Shown: positions 36,174 to 45,953, counted from the first letter of the stretch. The stretch: DNA of 64,000 nt from CAVSWT01 sp963731745 (GCA_963731745.1 CAVSWT010000011.1:186001-250000), one strand, 5' to 3'. The notes: generated by a model not told the origin, from the letters alone. A program made the numbers and translations.

Positions 36174-37679
36174 CTAATTTTTATTTAAAAATTGTTTCGC
36201 TTCAGCTAATGAAGAGAAATTACCAACTCGAACTCGGTACCATACTGCCCCGCCTAATTTTGCCTCTTCTAAAAATGCATTTCTACCTGAAGAATTAAAT
36301 AAGTCAACTTGATGCACAGCTTTTTCTTTTGTCTTCCAGGAAGAGACTTGAACTACATAAATGCTATCGTATTTAAAAATATAATCTGAAACTTTTACGA
36401 TATTTGCTTTTGGAAATTCACTTAAATTTATAACAGCTGCCTGTTGTTCATTTACTTTATCATTTTCTGTATTAACTGCTGATTCAATTTTAGTTTTTTC
36501 AGGATTATTATTATCGGTCAAAGTAGAATTATTTATTTCAGAATTAAATGCTCCATCTGATGGTTTTTTATTCATGCTGGTAACGAAGAAATATGCTGCA
36601 GCTAAAATCAATAGACCAATCAAAATAAAAATCCATGTATAGGATTTTCTTTCTTTAAGCAGTTTTTCCTCATAGCTCAAGTTGGTGGCTTTTGATTCTA
36701 ATTCAGCTTCAGTATTTTCAACATTTCCTACATCTTCAATTTGTGGAATTTCTTCATCATCCGTATTAGAAATTTCCCCGGAGTCAATAAGTTCTACTTC
36801 GTTGTCAATTTCATTTTCAGAAGAAGAATTAATTTCAGCAGTAGTTAATTCAGATTCACTATTTAATTCATCTGACTTTAACTCACTTTCAATTTCATTA
36901 GTTCCTTCATTTTGCGAATAATAATTTTCATCAGCTTCATTTCCAAAATTCCATGATAGTCCAGATGTTTCATCTTCAAAAATTGAATCGTAATCTTTCC
37001 CAATATCTAATAAAGCATCTTCTTCAATTTCTTTTGATAAATCTCTGCTGGAGTTCCAGTTTACTTCGTTATAATCAATTGAATCTTCCAGGTCAGTTTC
37101 AATTTCGGATTCATAATTACCTTCTTCAATTTTATTTGAAGAATTATAATTCATTTCTATCTGCGTCTGATCAAATTCATTCTTATTAATAATTATAATA
37201 TCATTTCCAGATTTGAAATTTTTAATAATTTCGCTTTCATCAATAAGTTTTTCAACTTTGGAATCAATTAAACGCCTTAATTCGTGCCCCGACGGTGGAA
37301 GGAAAAAATCAATATCTTTAACACCTTGCAAAGGAATTACAGGTTTGCCTATGCTTAAACTAAAGTATGCATCAACTGGTTTATTTCCATTTGGATTAGT
37401 TTCCGGTACATTAAAAATTAAATTATCCTGAGTATCTTCTTTTGAGGTATTGAAAACTATTAAATCTAGAAAGACATCAAGATTTCCACGTTCAAAATTC
37501 GAAACTACCATTTTACCTTTTTTCGGTATAAAATATCCAAAGTCAGGAACCGAAAGAGCATCGCCGAGTTCAGTGATACCAGCAGTTTTTCGTAAAAATA
37601 TCTCAAAAAACAGTTTTGCTTCTGTGTCAGGTACACCTGAACTTTTAGCAATCTTTCTTATTAATTCTGCTTTTGTCAT
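36174..37679 (-). CDS. HU-like/SPOR-domain membrane protein
   Basis: 501 residues with an unusual domain order. Residues 1-80 resemble the HU/IHF-like fold (TKAELIRKIAKSSGVPDTEA, IFLRKTAGITELGDALSVPD, FGYFIPKKGK). About 150-340 is an acidic, Ser/Glu/Asn-rich stretch. A single membrane helix follows (WIFILIGLLILAAAYFFVTS, about 348-367), then a linker, then a C-terminal SPOR domain (about 425-501, YVVQVSSWKTKEKAVHQVDL and WYRVRVGNFSSLAEAKQF) that binds denuded peptidoglycan. The HU-like part would face the cytoplasm. The CCDC81-like HU domain with SPOR is known in Bacteroidota; whether it binds DNA is not shown. Confidence 0.8.
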   Translation of the reverse strand: MTKAELIRKIAKSSGVPDTEAKLFFEIFLRKTAGITELGDALSVPDFGYFIPKKGKMVVSNFERGNLDVFLDLIVFNTSKEDTQDNLIFNVPETNPNGNKPVDAYFSLSIGKPVIPLQGVKDIDFFLPPSGHELRRLIDSKVEKLIDESEIIKNFKSGNDIIIINKNEFDQTQIEMNYNSSNKIEEGNYESEIETDLEDSIDYNEVNWNSSRDLSKEIEEDALLDIGKDYDSIFEDETSGLSWNFGNEADENYYSQNEGTNEIESELKSDELNSESELTTAEINSSSENEIDNEVELIDSGEISNTDDEEIPQIEDVGNVENTEAELESKATNLSYEEKLLKERKSYTWIFILIGLLILAAAYFFVTSMNKKPSDGAFNSEINNSTLTDNNNPEKTKIESAVNTENDKVNEQQAAVINLSEFPKANIVKVSDYIFKYDSIYVVQVSSWKTKEKAVHQVDLFNSSGRNAFLEEAKLGGAVWYRVRVGNFSSLAEAKQFLNKN

Positions 37680-37696
37680 TAGATATTAAATTATAA

Positions 37697-39292
37697 TTAC
37701 CATTGATAAACTATTCCAGCAATTGCATCTAATGGAATATCTTTATAGCCCTGCCACATGTAATTTTTATTGTCTATCAAATTATTCAGTTCAAATGTAA
37801 CATGAAAATTAGTACTGAATTTATAAATGAATTTTAAACCTAAATCAATATAAGGTTTAAGTGAAACTGTATTAGCAATATCAGTGTATGCACCGGAAAG
37901 GTAGAGTAATTTTGGCTGAACAACAAATCCGAAGTTAAACTCGTAACCATAGTTTAAAGACATTTTAAGATTGGGAACATAAGGAATATTGTTACCATCT
38001 TTGTCCAGCGATTTATTAACTTCTGCTGTTCCATAAAAAACGCCATTAGGTCCAGGATGAAATAATAAATCCAAATAACCCCTTACAGTGTGGCCATCCG
38101 CTGTCATCACATCAAACCTACCTGGCGTGGTGGAAGTTATAAAATAAGGGAAATCTTCCGTCGTGTAGTATTCTGCACCAGCATTTATTTGATAGTATTT
38201 ATCATATTCGTATTTAAGCACTGCATTTAATTCAAAAGGTTTTTTATAAAAAACATTTAAAAATGATTGCGGATTAAAATATCTATTTTGATTTAAGAAA
38301 TGTTGAGCTGTTAAAAATTCTATTTTTGGAGCAAACTCCGTATACAATGAAAACTGCTTTGTGAAATTAACCGATACAGATGCGTACGGATAAACATTCG
38401 AATTAATTCCCGCTGAATTTGCATAATTTAATCCTGCTGTAGCCCGCGCCGTCTTATCTAATTCAAATCCGACAGTAGGAGTAATTTCGAAGAAAGTAAA
38501 ATGACTTTTGAGGATATTATCAGTTTTTAGATTCTGAGACTGATAATTTAAATTGGCACCTATAAAAATTCCCGGTAAATTAATCTTTGCGAATGACGTA
38601 ACCTTTAAATTATTTTCAGAAAAATTTTCGTCGCTGAATGAATTCGGATCATCATAAATGCTGAAAGCAAAATTGAAATATTTGTTTGCAAAATTTTCAA
38701 AATTTAATCCAACACTTCCCTGAACTAAACTCTGTTTTGAAGGCAGAGAAGCCGCATAATATTTAAAGTTTGTATTAAATAATTCGCCATGCAATTTTAT
38801 TTTAGAGCCAGGCAGAAAAGAAGAATTGTTGTTAATAAAAAATATCAAATTTCCGCCGCCGCCCATTTTGTACCAATCGCTAAAATCCAAATAAGCTCTT
38901 TTATTATCTACGTTCGCAAAGACGTCAAAAATTCCACTATTAAATGGAATGCCAAATTTTAAAGACGCTTTTGGAAGAGTATATATTCCCAATCCTGCTT
39001 CAACAATGCCATTGATGTAATCAACAGAATCAAAAAGAGCGATATCATTTTTAACCGGGTTTGATATTTCTTTCATCTCTAATTCTTCAGGCGAAAACAC
39101 AGGTTTTAAAAAATTAGGTGATACAGTTGAAATAAAATCCGGTGGAATTTTTTTTGCACTTTGTATGGAAATATTTTCCTTACCTGTAATTACAAAATCT
39201 GGCAGTTCAACATTTTGATTTGATTTTTTAGTATCCTGTGAAAAAGTAATTACACTTAATAAAATAAATAACGGAATAATTTTTACAATCAT
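37697..39292 (-). CDS. Outer-membrane beta-barrel protein, TonB-dependent-receptor-like without a plug
   Basis: 531 residues. Signal peptide (1-18), then LPDFVITGKENISIQ, which resembles a TonB-box-like segment, a short linker, and then barrel strands all the way to the C-terminal Trp (GIVYQW). The plug domain of about 130 residues that a real TonB-dependent receptor has between these parts is absent. Placed 3 bases of overlap after the TPR gene and before the HU/SPOR, ExbB, ExbD and TonB genes, it is a likely partner of that motor. Confidence 0.7.
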   Translation of the reverse strand: MIVKIIPLFILLSVITFSQDTKKSNQNVELPDFVITGKENISIQSAKKIPPDFISTVSPNFLKPVFSPEELEMKEISNPVKNDIALFDSVDYINGIVEAGLGIYTLPKASLKFGIPFNSGIFDVFANVDNKRAYLDFSDWYKMGGGGNLIFFINNNSSFLPGSKIKLHGELFNTNFKYYAASLPSKQSLVQGSVGLNFENFANKYFNFAFSIYDDPNSFSDENFSENNLKVTSFAKINLPGIFIGANLNYQSQNLKTDNILKSHFTFFEITPTVGFELDKTARATAGLNYANSAGINSNVYPYASVSVNFTKQFSLYTEFAPKIEFLTAQHFLNQNRYFNPQSFLNVFYKKPFELNAVLKYEYDKYYQINAGAEYYTTEDFPYFITSTTPGRFDVMTADGHTVRGYLDLLFHPGPNGVFYGTAEVNKSLDKDGNNIPYVPNLKMSLNYGYEFNFGFVVQPKLLYLSGAYTDIANTVSLKPYIDLGLKFIYKFSTNFHVTFELNNLIDNKNYMWQGYKDIPLDAIAGIVYQW

Positions 39293-42261
39293 TTTAACGC
39301 TCTTAGTTTAGTTTGAGCTTCCTGTCCAAAAACATCGCCTTTATGTTTTGCCAAAACTGTCCGATAAATATCTTTAGCCTGGTCATAATCTTTTTGGATT
39401 GTGTAAGCTTCACCCATTTTAAGATAAGATTTTGCCAACCATTCGTCATAGGCAGAAAAAATTGTTCTAACTCTTACAAATGCGCTTATAGCTTCATTAT
39501 AATTTTTTTGTTCAAAAAATGAAAGCCCTAAATAATATTGAGCTTTGGCACCCAAATCATCTGACCGGGAATTTGCTAAATCCTGAAAATAGTTATCAGC
39601 ATTATCATATCTGCCTGCTGCCATTTCAATTGCGCCAATTTCAAATTTTGCTTTAGCTGCAAAAATTGTATTGGGATAATATTGAATTACTTCTTCAAAT
39701 GAATCGGTTGCACCTTTAATATCACCTTTGTTTGACAGCGCTGAACCCTTCATAAAAATGATTTCTGCAAGCCTTGGTGATTGTTTCATTTTGTCATATG
39801 CTTCGTTGTAAATTGCGACAGCATCATCAAAATTATTTTCTGCCATATAGATGTTGCCAATCTCCAGCACTGCCCCTGCGCCTGCTTCAGTATTCGGAAA
39901 TGAATTAAAAACCTTTTTGAAATTGAATATCGCTTCCTGATTTTGATTTAAATTTTCCGCGCTCTTCCCTAACCAAAAATATGCATCAGGTAATAATTTA
40001 CTTTTTGGATAATTAGCAATGAACTCGCTATAACTTGTTTTCGCCTTTGCAAAATCCTGCATGCTGTAATTTATTTCGCCTTTTTTGAAGAATAGCTGAT
40101 CAGAAAAACTTAACCCGGGATTTTTCTGCACAAATTCATCAATAACAGAAATTGCTTTTTGAGGTTTACCTTCAGCTACGTATGCATACTGCAGGCCATT
40201 AACGGCATCAAAAACATAATTGGAAGACGGATATGCAGTCAAAACTTTATCATAGTTGGCAATTGCTTCATCATATTTGCCCATGTTAAAATATGAATCT
40301 CCAATCGAATAGTAGATTATTGGATTCAAAGATGAACCCGGATATTTCTCCATCACATTTTTATAATTGGAAATTGCTTCGTTAAAATTTCCTTGCTGGA
40401 AATAGATCCAGCCAACAACAAATAAGGATTTATCAGCAAATTCTGAATTGGGGAATCTATTTTGAAGATTTCTAAATTCATTAATTGCCTCCTGTGAATT
40501 GCCGGATTTATATAATGCCTGAGCATATTGATAATTCAAATTAGGATTTGATAAACTGTTTTTTGAGCTAAATAAATCTTTATAAATTTTACTTGCGGCT
40601 GCGTAATTTTTATTTCCGTAATAACTGTCAGCCAACCTCAATCTAGCATCCGCCGCTCTTGGATCATGGGGATATTTTTTAATAAAATCTGAAAATTGAA
40701 ATGCTGAATTTTGATAATTGTGGAGATCAAAATTTGAATAAGCTTTTCCGTACATCGCAAACTTTCCAACAGTTGAATCAGTTATATCAACTACTTGATA
40801 TTTTTCAAGGGCTTGTTTGTATTTTTTTAATGCAAAATTATCTTCTGCCAAATAAAAGTTTACTTTGTTCGGCTCAAAGCCATTATCATCCTCAAGAATG
40901 CTATTCAAAGTATTGAGAGATTCATCATAGCTTTGTAAATAAAATTGTGAAATTCCAAGTCCAAGATTTGCTCTGTTTCTAACTTCCTTCGATATTGAAG
41001 GAATATTTAAAGCATTTTGAAATTGCTTTAAAGCTGCAGAAAAGTTTTTATTTTTTAATTCCATATCGCCAAGCAATGTATATGCTCTGGCTTTTAGAAT
41101 ATTATCTGAAGTATTTTTAGCAAGACTTAAATAATCTTGAGCTTGTTTATATTGTTCATCATCAAAATATAATGCGCCAATCTGGTATTTAACTCCTGAA
41201 GCAAGATTACTATTCGGAAACTTTTTTAGGAAATCTTTATAAATATTAAAAGATTCTGCATCATTCCCAGCATACCTTTGAGATTCACCTTTCCAATAAA
41301 AAGATTTCATTGCAATCGAATCTTCGCCTGCTGACAAAACATTAAAAATAGCAAATGCATCTTCATATTTTTTTTGCTGGAAATATGTCCACGCCAATCC
41401 ATATTTAACTTCACGAATGAGATGAGAACCTGGGAAACTAGAAATAATTTCTAAATATGTTTTAGCGGCATCATCATACTGATGAACTCTGTAATAAGAG
41501 TTTGCCAACAAGTACAAACTTTCCGCGTATAAAGATGAAGATAAAGATGATAATTCAGGATTATTTAGTTCAACGATTGATGATTGGTAATCCTTTAATT
41601 TAAAGTAACAAACCCCGATTCTTATCTGTGCTGAAGCCGCTAAAGGACTGTCTTTGTAATACGACAAAAGCTGATCATAATATTTTACGGCGTTTTTATA
41701 ATCCCCTTTTTTTTCATAAAGTGATGCCAGAGTAAAAATAGAATAATCCATGTATCTATTGTTTTTTCTCTTTTGAACGGCATCTTCCAAAAATGTAATT
41801 GCTTCGTCTATTTCACCTTGTTTAGTGTACGCTTCGCCAATCCAATACATTGCTGAACCAGCCAATTCACTGGAAGGATATTCATCAACAAGTTTTATTA
41901 ATACTTCTCTGCTCTCCGCAAATCGGCTTAGATCAAAATAAACCAGGCCTAAGTCATATAAAGCCTTATCTCTAAAATTTGACCAATTGAAATTATTTAT
42001 CAGATATTTTAATTCTACAGCGGCATTTTCTTTTTTGCCAATATTTAGTAAAGCTTCTGCTGCATAATATTTTGCGGTGGAATTAAGTTCATCCATCAAT
42101 TTGTATTCATTGCAAAATTCTTCAAATAAATTATAGGCTTCAATATATCTATGCTCGGTATATGCATTCATTGCTTGAGAATATTTCTCTGCAGTGCTTT
42201 GAGCAAAATTGATTTTAAAAAGTAGAATTAGAGCTACGAGGATATAAATATTTTTTTTCAT
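39289..42261 (-). CDS. Large exported TPR protein (YbgF/BamD-like repeats)
   Basis: 990 residues: a signal peptide (NIYILVALILLFKINFAQS), then about 25 TPRs in a row. Examples: YEKKGDYKNAVKYYDQLLSY, AWTYFQQKKYEDAFAIFNVL and GWIYFQQGNFNEAISNYKN. Repeats contain the usual W/L-G-Y-A-F-P pattern. It resembles the Tol-Pal-associated YbgF/CpoB repeats, but is far longer. The gene overlaps the downstream barrel gene by 4 bases. It is probably a periplasmic scaffold of the TonB-like envelope system. Confidence 0.82.
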   Translation of the reverse strand: MKKNIYILVALILLFKINFAQSTAEKYSQAMNAYTEHRYIEAYNLFEEFCNEYKLMDELNSTAKYYAAEALLNIGKKENAAVELKYLINNFNWSNFRDKALYDLGLVYFDLSRFAESREVLIKLVDEYPSSELAGSAMYWIGEAYTKQGEIDEAITFLEDAVQKRKNNRYMDYSIFTLASLYEKKGDYKNAVKYYDQLLSYYKDSPLAASAQIRIGVCYFKLKDYQSSIVELNNPELSSLSSSLYAESLYLLANSYYRVHQYDDAAKTYLEIISSFPGSHLIREVKYGLAWTYFQQKKYEDAFAIFNVLSAGEDSIAMKSFYWKGESQRYAGNDAESFNIYKDFLKKFPNSNLASGVKYQIGALYFDDEQYKQAQDYLSLAKNTSDNILKARAYTLLGDMELKNKNFSAALKQFQNALNIPSISKEVRNRANLGLGISQFYLQSYDESLNTLNSILEDDNGFEPNKVNFYLAEDNFALKKYKQALEKYQVVDITDSTVGKFAMYGKAYSNFDLHNYQNSAFQFSDFIKKYPHDPRAADARLRLADSYYGNKNYAAASKIYKDLFSSKNSLSNPNLNYQYAQALYKSGNSQEAINEFRNLQNRFPNSEFADKSLFVVGWIYFQQGNFNEAISNYKNVMEKYPGSSLNPIIYYSIGDSYFNMGKYDEAIANYDKVLTAYPSSNYVFDAVNGLQYAYVAEGKPQKAISVIDEFVQKNPGLSFSDQLFFKKGEINYSMQDFAKAKTSYSEFIANYPKSKLLPDAYFWLGKSAENLNQNQEAIFNFKKVFNSFPNTEAGAGAVLEIGNIYMAENNFDDAVAIYNEAYDKMKQSPRLAEIIFMKGSALSNKGDIKGATDSFEEVIQYYPNTIFAAKAKFEIGAIEMAAGRYDNADNYFQDLANSRSDDLGAKAQYYLGLSFFEQKNYNEAISAFVRVRTIFSAYDEWLAKSYLKMGEAYTIQKDYDQAKDIYRTVLAKHKGDVFGQEAQTKLRALK

Positions 42262-42268
42262 TTATTCT

Positions 42269-43087
42269 CTAAATAAGCTGAAATAGAAAACAGAAAATTA
42301 CACCGGATATGCTGCTTAAAAAATTAACCGCATCATTATTGATCCAGTAAATCCCATGATTTTTGATAGTTTTTTTATTACAATGTACACGCTTTTCAGT
42401 GATAGAGCTGCAGACTTTACATTTATATTGTGCCTGCAAAACGGCACCCAATAAACTATCAACTAATCCTGCAAAAACACCTGAAGCAGCAATTACAAAA
42501 ATATAAAAAACATTATTAATGTTAACCCAATATATAGACGAAAGAGAAATTAAAATTGCACCTAAAAATGAACCGAATAAACCTACGAATGATATCCCAC
42601 CGGAAACACCTTGATCGATTTCTCTGAAATTTAAAATGCTGTAAGTTTTATTCTGCTTCATCGTTCCGATTTCCGTAGCCCAAGTATCTGCACAAACAGA
42701 TGAAATAGAAGCTACGTATAAAATATAAACAATAGCATTACCGGTAAAAAAATAAATAATTATTAAAATGCCTGCTGTGCCTCCATTTGCAAATACTTGT
42801 ATATAATCTCTTTGACCAGGCTTTTCGAAAAAAGATTCTACAATCTGATTTTTACTTTTTCGAATTTTTGAAAGGACACTCGAAAAAATAAAGAAAGTGA
42901 AAATAGGAACAGTCCACTGCCAGCTTCCGATTCCATAAATGACAAAAGCCAAAGATAAAATCGCATAGGCTCCACTTTTAGTAAGAAACTTGAGAAAATA
43001 TGATATAATTGCGATTGAAAAACTTAATACAATTGTAACAGTTATATGTGAAATTGTTAATAATGAATTTAATTGTTCATAATTCAA
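42269..43087 (-). CDS. DUF92 family membrane protein
   Basis: 272 residues, about six membrane helices. The family signature is visible: FANGGTAGILIIIYFF, VCADTWATEIG, and VDSLLGAVLQAQYKCKVC with a Cys pair. DUF92 includes plant VTE6 (phytyl-phosphate kinase); a polyprenyl-phosphate kinase role is possible but not shown here. First gene of the envelope operon; a consensus promoter lies 53 bases upstream. Confidence 0.82.
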   Translation of the reverse strand: MNYEQLNSLLTISHITVTIVLSFSIAIISYFLKFLTKSGAYAILSLAFVIYGIGSWQWTVPIFTFFIFSSVLSKIRKSKNQIVESFFEKPGQRDYIQVFANGGTAGILIIIYFFTGNAIVYILYVASISSVCADTWATEIGTMKQNKTYSILNFREIDQGVSGGISFVGLFGSFLGAILISLSSIYWVNINNVFYIFVIAASGVFAGLVDSLLGAVLQAQYKCKVCSSITEKRVHCNKKTIKNHGIYWINNDAVNFLSSISGVIFCFLFQLI

Positions 43088-43139
43088 TTATAGTTCAAAC
43101 TTTCAATCTTAATTATATTTTATCATTATAATTGTCGTA

Positions 43140-43169
43140 AATATATGGTTTTAATTTTTATAATGTCAA
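43140..43169 (-). promoter_or_regulatory. Sigma-70-type promoter for the DUF92-TPR-barrel-ExbBD-TonB operon
   Basis: The minus strand reads TTGACA, 18 bases, TATATT (five of six at -10), about 55 bases before the DUF92 start. Confidence 0.5.
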
Positions 43170-43244
43170 GTGAAATAATAATATAACAGCTATTACTTAA
43201 AGAGAGTTATGAGAGAGGAGAAAATTTGGAGATAATTTTATAAA

Positions 43245-43273
43245 TAAAAAATGCCCTCACAATGGAGGGCAAA
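43245..43273 (-). terminator. Rho-independent terminator of the 254-residue TPR gene
   Basis: On the minus strand GCCCTC / GAGGGC (6-base loop) is followed by ATTTTTTATTT, 22 bases past the stop. Confidence 0.82.
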
Positions 43274-43294
43274 TTAAAACATCTGGATTTTATT

Positions 43295-44059
43295 TTACTT
43301 TAAAGCACTTAATTCATAATCGACAAGCTTTTTGTAAGTTGGGTCGCCTTTAGCCTTACTTAACATTTCTTTTGCTTTTTCATTGTCGCCTTTATTTTTA
43401 TATGCAATTCCCATATAATAATAAGGCCCGCCTTTACTTATGCTTGATTTATATTTTAAGGCATTCTCAGCAGCAGTTAAACATTTGTCATATTCGCCTA
43501 TATCAGAATATGCTTTGGCTAATGATAAATAAGCAGCATCATAATTGTCATTTTGAACGGCTTTTTCAAGAGCAGAAATTCCTTTTTCGTTATTTCCATT
43601 CTGTATTTCTACATTTCCCAGTTTAGCATATGCCAAAGAAAGATTTTTCTTAACGGCGTTTTTAACCTTGTCGCTTTTTGCAGTTTCCACCACTTTTTCA
43701 AAATTGTCTATTGCTTTTTGATAATCACCCATCGAGAAATAAACTCCACCTAAAGCATTATATCCGGCTTCAAAGTCAGGTTTTGCTTTTAACACTTCTT
43801 CAAAAGAATTTTTTGCTTCATCCATTTCGCCGGATTTTTTCAAAGCAACACCTTTTTGATAATAAATTCTATAATCTTTCTCAATTCCCAAAGCTTTATT
43901 ATAATTATCAATTGCCCCTTTATAATTTCCTGCTTTTAGCATTTTGTTGCCTTCATTATAAAGCTTTCCAGCATCCGGATTCATATCTTGTGCTAATGCG
44001 GCACTTCCAAATACTAATATGAATATAAGACAATAAAATGCATAAGATAATCTTTTCAT
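43295..44059 (-). CDS. Exported TPR protein
   Basis: 254 residues: signal peptide (LIFILVFGSAALAQ) and about six TPRs: YNEGNKMLKAGNYKGAIDNY, YQKGVALKKSGEMDEAKNSF, YNALGGVYFSMGDYQKAIDN, SLAKAYSDIGEYDKC. Single-gene unit between its own terminator and tRNA-Leu. Partner unknown; not obviously part of the operon on its left, which starts from its own promoter. Confidence 0.78.
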   Translation of the reverse strand: MKRLSYAFYCLIFILVFGSAALAQDMNPDAGKLYNEGNKMLKAGNYKGAIDNYNKALGIEKDYRIYYQKGVALKKSGEMDEAKNSFEEVLKAKPDFEAGYNALGGVYFSMGDYQKAIDNFEKVVETAKSDKVKNAVKKNLSLAYAKLGNVEIQNGNNEKGISALEKAVQNDNYDAAYLSLAKAYSDIGEYDKCLTAAENALKYKSSISKGGPYYYMGIAYKNKGDNEKAKEMLSKAKGDPTYKKLVDYELSALK

Positions 44060-44102
44060 TAGTATCTTCCTTTAATTTATTGTTAGAAAAGTATTGTTTT
44101 AG

Positions 44103-44186
44103 TGCGGAAGACGGGACTCGAACCCGTACGCCAAACCTGGCACTACCCCCTCAAGATAGCGTGTATACCAATTTCACCACTTCCGC
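44103..44186 (-). tRNA. tRNA-Leu (anticodon GAG)
   Basis: 84 bases with a class II long variable arm: acceptor GCGGAAG / CTTCCGC, anticodon stem CTATC / GGTAG around TTGAGGG, T arm CGGGTTCGAGTCCCG. Anticodon GAG (decodes CTC/CTT). The discriminator base is A; CCA is not encoded. Confidence 0.93.
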
Positions 44187-44294
44187 AAAAATGGTGATGA
44201 AAGATAATTTGGTTGACGTATAAAATCAACCCGCACTTTAAGTTTTATACTCAATTAAAATAATCGGGTTCCACATTAATAACAATGTCTTGCA

Positions 44295-44786
44295 TCAATG
44301 CTTTCTTCTTTCCATCCTCGTTTTAAATAAAATATCGCGTATTTCATCCCTAAATTTCTTTTCAAAGACGACTAATTTTGCAATTTGTGTGACGGAGAGT
44401 ATATCTGATAATGATCTTATAAATGATTCTTTTTCTTTGCCTATTTCCTTTTCACCCTCAAAATATTTTTCAATTAGAGAATTTATCTCTTTCTCATTAG
44501 CTGGTTTTTCTTTTAATTTTGCGTCAATCTCGTTAAGCCGTTCCCTTGATTTTTGCATCAAATCCCTAATTTTATCTTCGTGTGCATTTCTTCTAGCAAA
44601 AAATTTTAAAGTAGTTTCTTCATCCATATCAAGAGCTTCAATCAACTTTATTTTTTCAAGCTGTTCAATTTTTTTCATCCCGCCAAGCCTTCCTTCCGGC
44701 ATACCCGGAGACGGATCATCTATTTGTGCGGTTGTTACCGAACTGATGACAAATAATAAAAATATAAGGGAAAATAATTTGTTCAT
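44295..44786 (-). CDS. Exported helical Spy/CnrX-like protein of the sigma-factor operon
   Basis: 163 residues: a signal peptide (LFSLIFLLFVISSVTTAQ) then a mostly helical, charged body (LIEALDMDEETTLKFFARRN, IRDLMQKSRERLNEIDAKLK). This resembles Spy/CpxP and metal-resistance (CnrX-like) periplasmic sensors. Third gene after the sigma factor and anti-sigma factor, with 2 bases between. It may control the anti-sigma factor by sensing metals or misfolded proteins; this is inferred from position. Confidence 0.65.
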   Translation of the reverse strand: MNKLFSLIFLLFVISSVTTAQIDDPSPGMPEGRLGGMKKIEQLEKIKLIEALDMDEETTLKFFARRNAHEDKIRDLMQKSRERLNEIDAKLKEKPANEKEINSLIEKYFEGEKEIGKEKESFIRSLSDILSVTQIAKLVVFEKKFRDEIRDILFKTRMERRKH

Positions 44787-44788
44787 TT

Positions 44789-45412
44789 TTATTCCTTAAA
44801 AAATTGTTTATTCATAATTTCATTATAAATAGCTTCTGCATTTTCATCGTTTATGTATTTTTCCAACTGTGTTAATCCGGCATCGTTGGAAGCAATTAAA
44901 TCTAGGTTTGTGTTACTATTAATTGTGAGTTCGTTTCCTAACATTTTAGTAAATACGGAATCATAAATATCGGAAGAATTTAGATTCATTTCTGTTAAAT
45001 TAACATCATTTAAATAATTATTGGCGACAGCAGCGATTTCCGCAGATGTCATTTCCGATTCCAACTGCTGAACATTTTCAATTTTGTTTGAGTCAGGCGG
45101 TTTACCAAAAAATAATATTGCAGCAATAACTAATGCAGTTAACGTGCTGCCAGCGTATGCTAATTTTACAGAAAATTTTCTAGCCTTATTTTTCTTTTCT
45201 AGTCTCGCTCTAAAGTTTGGGACAATATTATTTAAATATTCTTCTTTTACATCTATTATTTTTGCTGCTTCGATTTTAGACAATAGTATTTTGTAATCTT
45301 CAATTTCTTTTTGAAGATTAGGAGAGTTATTAATTTCTTTTTCAAACCGCTCTTTTTCAATATCAGACATTTGATTATCTAAGTATCTGATTATGGCTTT
45401 ATCATTTTTCAT
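44789..45412 (-). CDS. Membrane-bound anti-sigma factor
   Basis: 207 residues. The cytoplasmic N-terminus (IRYLDNQMSDIEKERFEKEI) has the anti-sigma layout, a single membrane helix follows near 90-108 (LAYAGSTLTALVIAAILFFG), and a periplasmic part completes it. It overlaps the sigma gene by 11 bases, the standard arrangement for sigma/anti-sigma pairs. The zinc-binding HxxxCxxC motif is absent. Confidence 0.85.
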   Translation of the reverse strand: MKNDKAIIRYLDNQMSDIEKERFEKEINNSPNLQKEIEDYKILLSKIEAAKIIDVKEEYLNNIVPNFRARLEKKNKARKFSVKLAYAGSTLTALVIAAILFFGKPPDSNKIENVQQLESEMTSAEIAAVANNYLNDVNLTEMNLNSSDIYDSVFTKMLGNELTINSNTNLDLIASNDAGLTQLEKYINDENAEAIYNEIMNKQFFKE

Positions 45413-45953
45413 AATTTTTCATTAACTCCATTACTTTATTTGCAGCGTGAAAATAATTTGCTTTTAATCCACCTATACTTTTGCCTGTAATTTGTGAAAT
45501 CTCTTCGTATGACAATCCTTCATAAACTCTGAATAAAAAAACCTCCCGTTGTTTTGCCGGGATTTTCTGAAGTACACTTTCCACTTTTTTCAATTTTTCT
45601 CTATCTTCAAAATTTTTTATAATATCATCCGAATAAGATAATTTATCAGCATTGTCATCAATCGAAAAAATTTGCTTTATTTTTTTCTTCTTTAAATAAT
45701 TTATTGTTCGAGTTGAAGTTATTCTATAAATCCATGTATATAATGAAGATTTAAATTGAAAATCCTTTAACTTTTTATAAAGAACTAAAAGAACTTCTTG
45801 AACAATTTCGTCAGCATCAAGATGATTTCCAGTCATTCTTCTAGCATGCCAATAAATTTTATCTTTGTATTTATTAACAATCATATTGAATGCACTTTCA
45901 TCTCCTGCCAAATAGTCTCTAATTAATTTAAAGACGTATTCATTTTCAGTCAT
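45402..45953 (-). CDS. ECF-type RNA polymerase sigma factor
   Basis: 183 residues. Region 2 contains MTGNHLDADEIVQEVLLVLY and WIYRITSTRTINYLKKK; region 4 contains QREVFLFRVYEGLSYEEISQ, then ITGKSIGGLKANYFHAANKV as the -35 helix-turn-helix. First gene of the stress module. A Spy-like gene is transcribed divergently across 244 bases, so this gap may hold its target promoter. Confidence 0.93.
   Translation of the reverse strand: MTENEYVFKLIRDYLAGDESAFNMIVNKYKDKIYWHARRMTGNHLDADEIVQEVLLVLYKKLKDFQFKSSLYTWIYRITSTRTINYLKKKKIKQIFSIDDNADKLSYSDDIIKNFEDREKLKKVESVLQKIPAKQREVFLFRVYEGLSYEEISQITGKSIGGLKANYFHAANKVMELMKNYEK

Noticed and set aside
39289..42261. Tandem DNA repeat in the 990-residue TPR gene
   Set aside because: The repeats are at protein level only; the DNA copies are strongly diverged.
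44038..44223. Small plus-strand frame
   Set aside because: It crosses tRNA-Leu on the other strand and has no supporting features.
44290..44799. Plus-strand frame of 169 codons opposite the Spy-like gene
   Set aside because: The minus reading has a signal peptide, helices and the right operon spacing; the plus reading is Ser/Phe-rich with no family pattern.
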